DNA of 14,261 nt from an uncultured Propionivibrio sp. (lineage in GTDB: Bacteria > Pseudomonadota > Gammaproteobacteria > Burkholderiales > Rhodocyclaceae). How positions within the stretch are numbered: position 1 is the stretch's first letter; each line of letters begins with the position of its first letter. The position numbers were made by a program, and so were the translations under genes. Below the pieces are notes generated by a model, which saw nothing but the letters and a program-made list of their open reading frames with translations, did not search any database and was not told where the DNA came from. Positions 1 through 6,776 of the stretch are shown here, one piece after another. The DNA lies in assembly GCA_938040985.1 (NCBI GenBank), contig CALHZD010000012.1:1-14261 (forward strand), given 5' to 3'.

Positions 1-1646
1 CTGGTGGCGTCACCATCAACAATGTGGCGCCGGCTGAGCTGAGCGCGACCAGCAAGCAGGCCGTGAACGGCAGCCAGCTGCATGCGTTGGGCAGCAGCAC
101 GGCCGCAGCGTTGGGCGGAACTTCTTCCTTTAGCCCGACAACCGGACAGGTAACGGCCGGCCTGAAAGTAGGCGGCACTAACTACACTAATGTACAGGAT
201 GCCCTGAATGCCGTGAACGTGACAGCCGGCGCCGGCTGGAACATTCAGGCCAATGGCGGCGCGACCACCACGATTGGCGGCGCAAGCGGCCAATCGGGCG
301 TCAATGTCGTCAACGGCAGCAACACCAACGTCACGCTGACAGGCAATACGTTGAAAGTGGATGTGGTGAATAACCCGACCTTCAGCGGCATGGTGACGGC
401 TAACGGCGGCCTGACGGTGGGCGCAGGCACGACGGTCAACATGGGCAATAATGTAATCACCAATGTTGCTGATGGCGTAGCGGATACCGACGCTGTCAAC
501 GTGCGCCAGCTGAACGCCGTTTCTGGCGGGATAAACAATGTTACAAAACTGGTGGGTGAAAACTTTACCAATCCAGACGGCACGAAAGCGCTGGACGTGT
601 ACGATGTGGCCGGGCAAACGATGACCGAACATACCGATGTGATCTCGGCGCTCAATCAGGTCAAGCGGGAAGGCACCAAGTATTCGCATACCCGCGATAA
701 CGGCGAGGCGCCGATCCTCGGGCCGACGAACGATTCGAGCGCGGGTGCGTTGGGTTCTACGGCGCAGGGCGTCAATGCCATTGTTGATGCGGAGGCTATC
801 AACGGCACGGCGATCGGGCGGCGCGCCCATGTGCGTAAAGCCAAAGGCATCGCTATTGGCAACGAAGCTGTTGCAGGCGGCGAATCGGCCATCGCCGTGG
901 GTGACGGCACGCAGGCGTTAGCCAACCGTGCGATCAGCATCGGTACGGGTAACGTGGTCAGGGGTGAAAACTCCGGCGCGATCGGCGACCCGACCATCAT
1001 CAATGCAGCCAATTCCTACAGCGTAGGTAATAACAACACGATCGCCGCCGGTTCGCACGATGCGTTCGTGCTGGGCAACAACGTCACGGCCACCGCGGCC
1101 AATTCGGTGCATCTGGGTTCGGGCGCCGCGGCGCAGACGGCCGCAACGCCGCAGACGGCGGGCATGACGACTTACAACGTCGGCATCGTCAATGGAGTGG
1201 CGTATAACTACGCAGGCGGCACGCCGACCGGGGTTGTCACCGTTGGCGACGTCGGTCAGGAGCGACGCATCCAGAATGTCGCCGCCGGTCAGGTCAGCCC
1301 GACCAGTACGGATGCCATCAACGGTTCGCAGTTGTATCAAACCACGATGGCAATCAACAGCGGTATCTCCACGACAATCAACAACCTGTCCAACAAAATC
1401 GACGCAAACCACGATAAGGCCATGGGCGGGGTTGCCAGCGCGATGGCCTCGGCCGGGCTGCCGCAGGCTTATGTGCCGGGCAAGAGCATGGTTGCCATGG
1501 GCGCCGCCACGTATCAGGGGCGCACAGCAATGGCGCTTGGCGTATCGACGATTTCCGACAACGGCCGCTGGGTGCTCAAGGGTAGTGTCAATACGCACAA
1601 TCACGGCACGCTCGGCGCAAACGTCGGGATGGGCTATCAGTGGTAA
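1..1646 (+). CDS. YadA-like trimeric autotransporter adhesin, C-terminal part (5' truncated)
   Basis: The frame is open from the left edge (first full codon at position 3) to TAA at 1644-1646, so the true start lies outside the window. About 547 residues are visible. They begin inside a neck/stalk motif of the N-x-V-A...A-V-N-G-S-Q-L type. A second such motif lies near 450-515 and a third near 1260-1340. Between them, about 744-1130, is a run of YadA-head (Hep/Hag) repeats of the A-I-G / S-I-G / S-V-G-N-N type. After the third neck come a short coiled coil (about 1341-1425) and a membrane anchor of about 75 residues ending in the aromatic residue Trp, as is typical of type Vc secretion. The anchor trimerises to form a 12-stranded outer-membrane barrel, and the passenger is displayed as a surface fibre for attachment. 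The passenger is Gly/Ala/Asn/Thr-rich. Ligand unknown. The family call is secure. Confidence 0.95.
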   Translation, partial: GGVTINNVAPAELSATSKQAVNGSQLHALGSSTAAALGGTSSFSPTTGQVTAGLKVGGTNYTNVQDALNAVNVTAGAGWNIQANGGATTTIGGASGQSGVNVVNGSNTNVTLTGNTLKVDVVNNPTFSGMVTANGGLTVGAGTTVNMGNNVITNVADGVADTDAVNVRQLNAVSGGINNVTKLVGENFTNPDGTKALDVYDVAGQTMTEHTDVISALNQVKREGTKYSHTRDNGEAPILGPTNDSSAGALGSTAQGVNAIVDAEAINGTAIGRRAHVRKAKGIAIGNEAVAGGESAIAVGDGTQALANRAISIGTGNVVRGENSGAIGDPTIINAANSYSVGNNNTIAAGSHDAFVLGNNVTATAANSVHLGSGAAAQTAATPQTAGMTTYNVGIVNGVAYNYAGGTPTGVVTVGDVGQERRIQNVAAGQVSPTSTDAINGSQLYQTTMAINSGISTTINNLSNKIDANHDKAMGGVASAMASAGLPQAYVPGKSMVAMGAATYQGRTAMALGVSTISDNGRWVLKGSVNTHNHGTLGANVGMGYQW

Positions 1647-1683
1647 GCGTCGGGACAACGGAAAAATAACGGAGAAACAGAAC

Positions 1684-2544
1684 ATGCAAGCAATGAAACA
1701 AAAACAGGCGCGACGCCCCGTCATTTTGACGCCATGGGCGTGCTCGCTGGCGCTGCTGGTGACGGGGTGTACCTACGCGATTAGCGAAGGGCTGGATGAG
1801 CAGGGGCGCGCCACCCGGGTCGTTTTCCCGGAAATCACGCAGAATGAAGCGCTGGAGCGCGGGATTTTTCCAAACCTGGATAACCTGCGCCTGATCAAGC
1901 CCGGCGTGACCAAGGACGATCTGTACTATCTGCTCGGCGTTCCGCATTTCCGCGAAACTCACGGTGCGCGTGAATGGGATTACGTTTTCAAGTTCCATGA
2001 AGCGCAAGGCGTTGTGACCTGCCAGTACAAGGTGCTTTTCGACACGGCGATGAAGGGGCGCAGCTTCCACTGGAAACCGGAATCCTGCGCCGACCGGCTG
2101 AACGGGCAAAAGGATGTCTCCGCATCGGCTGAACCGCGCAGAATCCGCCTTAAGGCGGATGCTCTCTTCCCCTTCGGCAAGTCTGCCGAGCAAGATATGC
2201 GTCCGGCCGGTCGCCAGCAGCTCAACGAGCTGGCGACGGAGCTGAAGTCGCTTGATTCTTCGGCAAGAATTACCATTACCGGCCATACCGACCGGCTCGG
2301 CAGCGACGCCTACAACCAGCGGCTTTCGCAGCAACGCGCGGAAACCGTGCGCGACTATTTGGCCGCCAGAGGCGTTTCTGGTGCGCAAATGTCGGCGCAA
2401 GGCATGGGAGAGCGTCAGCCCGTCGCTGAATGCCGCGGCAAAATGGCGCGTAGTGAATTGATCGCCTGCCTGGAGCCGAACCGCCGCGTCGAGATCGAAG
2501 TGACCGGTGAAAAGCCGTTGCAGAAAACGGCTGGCAAGGAGTAA
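1684..2544 (+). CDS. tpgA: TpgA-like lipoprotein: BamE/SmpA-like domain plus OmpA-like peptidoglycan-binding domain
   Basis: A 286-residue protein. The start at 1684 is set by GGAG at 1671-1674 and by an N-terminal signal with lipobox V26-T-G-C29; ATG 1693 is a possible alternative. The open frame extends upstream into the adhesin gene, but that part is only its overlapping shadow. Residues about 50-135 resemble the SmpA/OmlA (BamE) fold, including a P-G-V-T-K-D-D-L-Y-Y-L-L-G-V-P stretch. Residues about 155-278 are an OmpA C-terminal domain, with D203 and R218 spaced like the diaminopimelate-binding Asp/Arg pair and the N-R-R-V-E-I signature at 266. It lies 37 bp after the adhesin stop, so the two are probably co-transcribed. 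The domain order matches TpgA, the Acinetobacter protein that holds the adhesin AtaA to peptidoglycan; this role is inferred from architecture and position. Other OmpA/SmpA lipoproteins remain possible. Confidence 0.88.
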   Translation: MQAMKQKQARRPVILTPWACSLALLVTGCTYAISEGLDEQGRATRVVFPEITQNEALERGIFPNLDNLRLIKPGVTKDDLYYLLGVPHFRETHGAREWDYVFKFHEAQGVVTCQYKVLFDTAMKGRSFHWKPESCADRLNGQKDVSASAEPRRIRLKADALFPFGKSAEQDMRPAGRQQLNELATELKSLDSSARITITGHTDRLGSDAYNQRLSQQRAETVRDYLAARGVSGAQMSAQGMGERQPVAECRGKMARSELIACLEPNRRVEIEVTGEKPLQKTAGKE

Positions 2545-2587
2545 TGCGGCCGCCCGCGCGTATACACCACACACGCTCACTTATTCA

Positions 2588-2609
2588 CTCATGGGGTCTG
2601 CCCCTTGAG
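2588..2609. other. Small hairpin downstream of the tpgA-like gene
   Basis: CTCA-t-GGGG-tctg-CCCC-t-TGAG folds into a stem interrupted by one T/T mismatch. It also lies within wider 7-bp arms, ACGCTCA at 2573-2579 and TGAGCGT at 2606-2612. No U-tract follows, so it is not an intrinsic terminator by itself. It could protect the 3' end of the adhesin-lipoprotein transcript. Function unknown. Confidence 0.35.
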
Positions 2610-2664
2610 CGTTGCGATTCTTGGCTGGAATGAGTCCGCGTAATATAAGCGAGTGTCCGCAAAT

Positions 2665-2691
2665 AAAACAGAGCCGACCGGCTCCGTTTTT
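2665..2691. terminator. Bidirectional rho-independent terminator between convergent units
   Basis: GAGCC (2671-2675), loop GACC, GGCTC (2680-2684). The stem extends outward through AAAAC/GTTTT across one A/C mismatch, giving a T-run on the plus strand (2687-2691) and an A-rich flank (2661-2669) that is a T-rich run on the minus strand. It sits 120 bp after the tpgA-like stop and about 105 bp after the minus-strand dctM stop, so it can end both transcripts. No gene is supported in the rest of 2545-2795. Confidence 0.8.
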
Positions 2692-2795
2692 GTTTCCTCT
2701 TTCCTGCATGTTCGGCGCCGATCAGACGTGGTGATCATCTGTAGGCAGCCGGTACCTGTTGACATGCCTGTTCCGCCGCATGCGCGCGGAGCGCA

Positions 2796-4154
2796 TCAAT
2801 ACACGGGCGCGCCTTTGAGCAAGGTAGGAATCCACAGTGAAAAGCCCGGGAAGTAAGTGACGACGGCCATGACGGCGAACAGGGCGCCGTAGAAAGGCAG
2901 GATGCTTTTCATGACTTGTTCGACAGAAACTTCACCGATGGCGCAGCCGACGAACTGCGTGGTACCGACAGGCGGCGTATTGAGGCCGAGCGCACAGTTG
3001 AGCAGCATAACCATGCCGAATTGTACGGGACCCATGCCCATCTGAATTGCCAGCGGCAGAAAAAGCGGCGTACAGATGAGGATGGTTGAGGCCATATCCA
3101 TGAAGGTACCGAGCAGGAAAAGGATCAGGTTGATCAGAAAAAACATGATGTAAGGATTAGTCGTCGCCGAGAGGAGCAGTGCCGCAGTCTTGTCCGGGAT
3201 TTCGAGGATGGCCATGATGTACTGGAACATCGTCGAGACGCCGATCAGCAGTAAAACGACGCCGGTCGTCTTGGCGGCTTTGGCGGCGGCTTTCATCAGC
3301 TTGGACCAGTTCATCGTACGGTAGCCGACGAAGGTCAGCAGCAGCGAGTAGGTGACGGCGATGCCGGCGGCCTCCGTCGCGGTCGTGATGCCCATGATGA
3401 TGCAGCAGAGAATGATGACGACAACAAACATGCCGGGTACGGCGGCAATAAATGAAGTCAATACGGCATGCCAGCCGGCAAAGGGGTGGAGTCGGGTAGA
3501 GCCGTCAGCCTGGCGCGGATAGCCTTCCTTTTTGGCGACCCAGTAGGCGGCGACAAGCATGCAGATCATCAAGACGATAACGGGCAGCAGGCCGGCGAAC
3601 ATCAGATCGCCAATTGAAGCCCCCTTGACCTGAACGTTCGAGCCGGCAAGCAGACCGGCGGAACTTGAGGCCGCGAAAGAGTAGATGATAAGGTTGTGAG
3701 AGGTGGGCATCAGCGCACCCGCCAGCGAGGCATGAGTGGTGACATTGACGGCGTAGTCGGCGCTATAGCCTTCCTTCTTCATCATTGGAATCATGACGCC
3801 GCCCATCGCCGAGACGTCAGCGACCGGCGAACCGGAAACCCCGCCGAACAGGGTACAGGCGACGACATTGGCCATACCGAGGCCGCCGCGCCAATGGCCG
3901 ACAAGGGTTCGGGCAAAATTGACAATTTTTTCGGCGATGCCGCCGTGCAGCATCAGTTCTCCGGAAAAGACGAAAAACGGAATAGCAAGGAAGGAAAAAA
4001 TGTTCATTCCGGAAATCATGTTCTGGAAAGCCAGTTCCAGTGGAAAGCCTTCAACCCAGTAAGTGGCCAGACAGCTTAGCGCAATCGAAAAGGCGACCGG
4101 TACGCCGAGCAACAGGAACAGCGTGAAGCTGATGCAGAGTACGGTTAGTGCCAT
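2796..4154 (-). CDS. dctM: TRAP transporter large permease subunit DctM
   Basis: A 452-residue, very hydrophobic protein with the length and pattern of the DctM (TRAP large membrane) family, which has about 12-13 membrane spans. It forms the Na+-driven translocation pathway for substrate delivered by the periplasmic receptor DctP. ATG at 4154 is preferred because a perfect AGGAGG (complement of 4165-4170) lies 10 nt upstream and the protein then begins with the usual hydrophobic first span after M-A-L-T. The open frame continues further upstream only as an overlap with dctQ. The start overlaps the end of dctQ by 10 nt, which points to translational coupling. Small-residue and glycine-rich loops such as the F-G-G-V-S-G-S-P-V-A-D segment (about residues 100-110) are typical. 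Substrate cannot be read from this subunit. Confidence 0.95.
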   Translation of the reverse strand: MALTVLCISFTLFLLLGVPVAFSIALSCLATYWVEGFPLELAFQNMISGMNIFSFLAIPFFVFSGELMLHGGIAEKIVNFARTLVGHWRGGLGMANVVACTLFGGVSGSPVADVSAMGGVMIPMMKKEGYSADYAVNVTTHASLAGALMPTSHNLIIYSFAASSSAGLLAGSNVQVKGASIGDLMFAGLLPVIVLMICMLVAAYWVAKKEGYPRQADGSTRLHPFAGWHAVLTSFIAAVPGMFVVVIILCCIIMGITTATEAAGIAVTYSLLLTFVGYRTMNWSKLMKAAAKAAKTTGVVLLLIGVSTMFQYIMAILEIPDKTAALLLSATTNPYIMFFLINLILFLLGTFMDMASTILICTPLFLPLAIQMGMGPVQFGMVMLLNCALGLNTPPVGTTQFVGCAIGEVSVEQVMKSILPFYGALFAVMAVVTYFPGFSLWIPTLLKGAPVY

Positions 4155-4639
4155 GATGGGGCGACCTCCTTGCCAAGTGCCGAGGCGATCAAATGCTCGA
4201 TCGAGAATAGGATAATCAGTACGCCGGAAACGGTGCCTGGGATGTACCGCCAGGCTTCGGAGATGTCCAGCGTCGGGATGCTGTTCGGCCAGACGGAAAT
4301 GGCCATCATGGTGCAGCCCCAAGCAAGAGCGAGGCCGAAAACAATGGAAATAAGGCCGACAAGGTTGCCGATCCAGAATTGCCAGTTTTTCGGTAGCAAT
4401 CCGACCAGCGATTCCATGCCAATGTGTCCTTCGTCGCGCACACCGGCAGCTGCACCAAACATAGCGACGTTGATGACCAGGATGAGCGCGGCCTGCTCTG
4501 ACCAGGCGGGCGCATCGTTCAGCAGATAGCGCCAGATGACCGAGCCGACGACGACAACGACAATGCCCAGCAGGCAGGCGACCGCGATATACATCGCCCA
4601 GCGTGACAACCGGGCGTTCAGTGAAGTCAGACAGTCCAT
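4145..4639 (-). CDS. dctQ: TRAP transporter small permease subunit DctQ
   Basis: A 164-residue integral membrane protein with four predicted hydrophobic spans (about residues 15-37, 48-65, 85-110 and 130-152), the size and topology of DctQ. Family-typical features are an R-Y-L-L motif after the first span, W-S-E-Q near residue 46, and the S-E-A-W-R-Y-I-P region before the last span. DctQ associates with DctM in the inner membrane and helps dock the receptor. The start at 4639 has GGGAG upstream on the minus strand. The stop overlaps the dctM start by 10 nt. It lies 126 bp after dctP, the largest gap in the operon, and that gap contains a terminator-like hairpin. Confidence 0.93.
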   Translation of the reverse strand: MDCLTSLNARLSRWAMYIAVACLLGIVVVVVGSVIWRYLLNDAPAWSEQAALILVINVAMFGAAAGVRDEGHIGMESLVGLLPKNWQFWIGNLVGLISIVFGLALAWGCTMMAISVWPNSIPTLDISEAWRYIPGTVSGVLIILFSIEHLIASALGKEVAPSWH

Positions 4640-4703
4640 TACGTGTCTCCCATGCGCTGAATGTAGCGTTGCCCGGGTGGAAGCCCTCCGGCGCGGGATG
4701 CTG

Positions 4704-4727
4704 AAAAAACGTCGACGGGGCGCCGTC
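4704..4727 (-). terminator. Terminator-like hairpin (possible attenuator) between dctP and dctQ
   Basis: Read on the minus strand: GACGG, loop CGCC, CCGTC (4727 down to 4714), then a 4-nt gap and TTTTTT (4709-4704). It lies in the 126-bp gap after the dctP stop. The short stem and the spacer before the U-tract suggest partial rather than full termination. This would give more receptor than permease, a stoichiometry known for receptor-dependent transporters. Effect not demonstrated. Confidence 0.55.
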
Positions 4728-4765
4728 CCGGAACACAGGCGCCGCTTGCCGCGTTTTCGGCCGAT

Positions 4766-5734
4766 TTACTTGGTATTCACGATATCCTGCACCAGTTTTT
4801 TGACTTCGGGCGTGGGAGAAAATTTATCCCATACCGGCTTGACCGCGTTGACGAATTCTTCTCTCTTCACGTCGTTGATGTAGGTTGCCCCCGCTTTGAT
4901 GGTCGCTTCCTTGGAGACTTTTTCTTTTTTCGTCCATAGATCGACGTAGTAGGCAGTGGCTTCCTTGGCGGCGTCGCGGATGATCTTCTGCTCGTCTTTG
5001 CTCAGTCTGTCCCAGACCTTCTTCGAGAAGATGATGACTTCCGGCGCCATCACGTGCTGTGTTTCGCTATAGATCGGCGCGGCTTCATAGTGCTTGGAGG
5101 TTTCATAGGACGGGTAGTTGTTTTCCGCTGCGTCGACCAGGCCGGTTTTCAGTGCGGTGTACACTTCTGCGTAGGGGATCGGCGTCGGACTGGCGCCGAT
5201 TGACTGGATGATGCTGACCCACAAGTCGGAAGGTTGGACACGGATCTTCATGCCTTTGACGTCGGCCAGTGTGCGCACCGGTTTTTTGGCGTAGATGGAG
5301 CGTGCGCCCGATTCCCAGATGGCCAGGCCGACAAAACCGTATTTTTCAAAGGCGGCGAGAATCTGTTCGCCCTGCGGGCCGTACATCGTCTTGCGGAAGT
5401 GATCGATGTCGCGGAAAATGAACGGGAAAGCAGGCACCATCGATTCCGGCACGATGGAGTGGAAGTTGGAAGTGTTAACGCGCAACATGTCGAGTGCGCC
5501 GATCTTGATCTGCTCGACCGTATCTTTTTCCGATCCCAGCGAACTGTTGGCGAAGACTTTGATGTTGTATTTACCGTTGGTTTTCTGACTGACGATTTCG
5601 CCCATTTTCTTGACGGCCATGACCGTCGGATAGTCAAGCGGGTGCACGTCGGCCGAGCGGAAGTCGCGCGCCTGTGCGGCTGTTGCGACAAAAGCGGACG
5701 CCAGCAGAACGGATAGGGTTTTCTTCAGAAACAT
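4766..5734 (-). CDS. dctP: TRAP transporter periplasmic solute-binding protein DctP
   Basis: A 322-residue receptor. The start at 5734 is chosen because AGGAGG (complement of 5742-5747) lies 7 nt upstream and because it gives a clean Sec signal peptide (residues 1-22, cleavage after A-A-Q-A); the frame is open further upstream without support. The mature protein has the DctP/TAXI-like order: ligand lobe 1 from H31-P-L-D-Y-P, the M-K-I-R-V-Q segment with R165 at the position of the carboxylate-binding arginine (R147 of SiaP), a P-T-P-I-P-Y-A-E-V-Y-T-A-L segment, then A-E-N-N-Y-P-S-Y in the binding cleft. It captures an organic acid in the periplasm for DctQM. The cleft resembles, from memory, receptors for uronic acids, and the uxaC-uxuB genes in the same window fit that; the substrate remains an inference. 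Confidence 0.93.
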   Translation of the reverse strand: MFLKKTLSVLLASAFVATAAQARDFRSADVHPLDYPTVMAVKKMGEIVSQKTNGKYNIKVFANSSLGSEKDTVEQIKIGALDMLRVNTSNFHSIVPESMVPAFPFIFRDIDHFRKTMYGPQGEQILAAFEKYGFVGLAIWESGARSIYAKKPVRTLADVKGMKIRVQPSDLWVSIIQSIGASPTPIPYAEVYTALKTGLVDAAENNYPSYETSKHYEAAPIYSETQHVMAPEVIIFSKKVWDRLSKDEQKIIRDAAKEATAYYVDLWTKKEKVSKEATIKAGATYINDVKREEFVNAVKPVWDKFSPTPEVKKLVQDIVNTK

Positions 5735-5846
5735 GGCGTTTCCTCCTTGACGGAAAAGAAAAGTAGCGTTACAGGCAAAGTCGGCGTAGCGCCCGTCGGC
5801 TGGCAACTGATGCTTCAACTGCCTGCCGGCAGCCAAGCGCGATGAA

Positions 5847-5876
5847 AATATACCTTAAGCGACAAATATGATTCAA
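5847..5876 (-). promoter_or_regulatory. Probable sigma70 promoter of the dctPQM operon
   Basis: On the minus strand, TTGAAT (complement of 5871-5876), an 18-nt spacer and TATATT (complement of 5847-5852). Initiation would fall near 5840, leaving a leader of about 105 nt before the dctP start. This is the most AT-rich part of the 484-bp divergent region. A perfect palindrome, CTGCCGGCAG (5823-5832), lies just inside the transcribed region and could be an operator. Called by eye. Confidence 0.55.
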
Positions 5877-5888
5877 GGTGGTTTCACC
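5877..5888. promoter_or_regulatory. Inverted repeat next to the dctP -35 box (candidate operator)
   Basis: GGTG-gttt-CACC immediately upstream of the -35 hexamer. A dyad there is where a repressor or activator controlling sugar-acid or organic-acid uptake could bind. Arms are only 4 bp and no regulator gene is in the window, so this is weak evidence. Confidence 0.3.
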
Positions 5889-6205
5889 ATCTTTATACGC
5901 CTTTCGGCATACCTCCGGCACACCTTGTGATGCGTCATTGAGGACGTTCTTATGAGCGTTCACGCGAGGTCTTTTGCCGGGAATCCGGAGGGGCTGGTAT
6001 GCCCGGTGTCGATGCGTCTGTGCAATCGGGTGGCGCTTGCCCTGTGTTATGCTTGGCTTATGCTTGAGTGCGCCAGTTTGCCAACGTGGTTTTTCGGCAG
6101 TGCGCAATCCCGGTGGTCTCACGTCTTGTTTCGGTTGCCCTGGTTTGTTGTCGCGCTGTCCCGAGGATGAAAGTGGCCGACAAGGCGTTTTGTGTTTTCT
6201 CATGA
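5889..6205. other. Intergenic region without a supported gene
   Basis: Between the dctP control region and the lysozyme-inhibitor gene. A 72-codon frame at 5952-6170 on the plus strand has a passable GAGGA at 5940-5944, but its Trp/Cys/Arg-rich product resembles no family and overlaps other equally open frames. A weak promoter-like pair (TTGCCC 6037-6042, TATGCT 6059-6064, 16-nt spacer) points to the downstream lipoprotein gene. Nothing else is recognisable. Confidence 0.5.
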
Positions 6206-6218
6206 AAGGAGTGTGTCT

Positions 6219-6620
6219 ATGAAAATGTCGGTATTGACGCTTCCGGTGTGCGCAGCATTGATTCTGGCAGGATGCGTGGACGGTCCGCGTCATCGCCCGG
6301 GGGGGCCGGAGATGCCTCCGCCCGGCCAACCGTCGAGAACGCCGCTCGCCAACCGGCCGGCCGCGGATCATTTCAGTTGCGAAAACGGACTGTCCGTGTA
6401 TATCCGTAATCTCGGCAGCGACCGGATTGAGCTGGCATTGGATGACAAGCGCGCCGTTCTGACGCGCGCCGTTTCCGGCTCGGGCGTACGCTATGTAAGT
6501 TCCAGCGGTCTGTTTGGCAAGGGAGCTGAGTGGCATGCAAAAGCCAATGAAGGCTTTTTCGGCTTTGTTGACCCCTATGGCAATCGGGTCGAAACGTCCT
6601 GCCGCCTTGCGCCGCGCTGA
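6219..6620 (+). CDS. mliC: MliC/PliC-type C-type lysozyme inhibitor lipoprotein
   Basis: A 133-residue lipoprotein. ATG 6219 follows AAGGAG (6206-6211) by 7 nt and gives a short signal with lipobox L16-A-G-C19; the open frame reaches further upstream, but without that fit. Val at +2 favours transfer to the outer membrane. A Pro-rich linker (about residues 22-48) leads to a small beta-barrel domain with the MliC pattern: F-S-C54-E-N-G, then S88-G-V-R-Y, then L-F-G-K101-G, and a final C128 that probably pairs with C54. Ser and Lys at these places are the lysozyme-contacting residues described for MliC. The protein would block c-type lysozyme in the periplasm and protect peptidoglycan during host or predator contact. 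It appears to be transcribed alone; a strong GC hairpin follows. Confidence 0.85.
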   Translation: MKMSVLTLPVCAALILAGCVDGPRHRPGGPEMPPPGQPSRTPLANRPAADHFSCENGLSVYIRNLGSDRIELALDDKRAVLTRAVSGSGVRYVSSSGLFGKGAEWHAKANEGFFGFVDPYGNRVETSCRLAPR

Positions 6621-6631
6621 ATGCTAAAACG

Positions 6632-6666
6632 GCCGGGTGGCGCGGATGTTGGCGCGGCCGCCCGGC
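6632..6666 (+). other. Strong GC hairpin after mliC
   Basis: GCCGGGTGGC (6632-6641) pairs with GCCGCCCGGC (6657-6666) over 10 bp including one G/T wobble, with a 15-nt loop that can pair further (GCG/CGC). It starts 12 bp after the mliC stop, where a terminator would be expected, but no U-tract follows. It may stall or stabilise the mliC transcript, or be an untypical terminator. Confidence 0.5.
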
Positions 6667-6721
6667 GTTGATGGAATCAGCTTTTCCTGCACTGCAAGAC
6701 AAGGCGGCAGCGTCGGAGGAA

Positions 6722-6749
6722 TTGAATTCATCGTTCCTGTGGTTTTAAG
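6722..6749 (+). promoter_or_regulatory. Candidate promoter of the ureohydrolase-symporter module
   Basis: TTGAAT (6722-6727), 16-nt spacer, TTTAAG (6744-6749), followed by an AT-rich stretch. Initiation would fall about 20 nt before the AAGGA ribosome-binding site (6764-6768). The -10 is poor, so the call is tentative. No guanidine-riboswitch-like structure was recognised between 6621 and 6776. Confidence 0.35.
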
Positions 6750-6776
6750 TTTTAATCCTTGTGAAGGAATGTTCTC

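Noticed and set aside
918..1724. Long minus-strand frame opposite the adhesin, and similar frames opposite uxaC, uxuB and gnd
   Set aside because: Antisense shadows of strongly supported genes in GC-rich DNA; products are Arg/His/Ala-rich with no domain.
2653..2856. 67-codon plus-strand frame after the tpgA-like gene
   Set aside because: It runs through the bidirectional terminator and into the dctM end, and has no ribosome-binding site.
5952..6170. 72-codon plus-strand frame in the divergent intergenic region, with a fair ribosome-binding site
   Set aside because: Composition is rich in Trp, Cys and Arg, no family is recognised, and frames overlapping it are equally open. Conservation data would be needed.
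5769..6536. Long minus-strand frame across the dctP leader and the mliC gene
   Set aside because: Arg/His/Pro-rich low-quality protein lying opposite a well-supported gene and over the dctP promoter.
6639..6655. Sigma54-like promoter (TGGCGC...TTGGC) before the ureohydrolase
   Set aside because: The essential GC at -12 is GG here, and the sequence is fully explained by the hairpin arms and loop.
6621..6776. Guanidine riboswitch before the ureohydrolase
   Set aside because: No paired ACGR-loop hairpins or ykkC-like conserved blocks were seen; a covariance-model search would be decisive.
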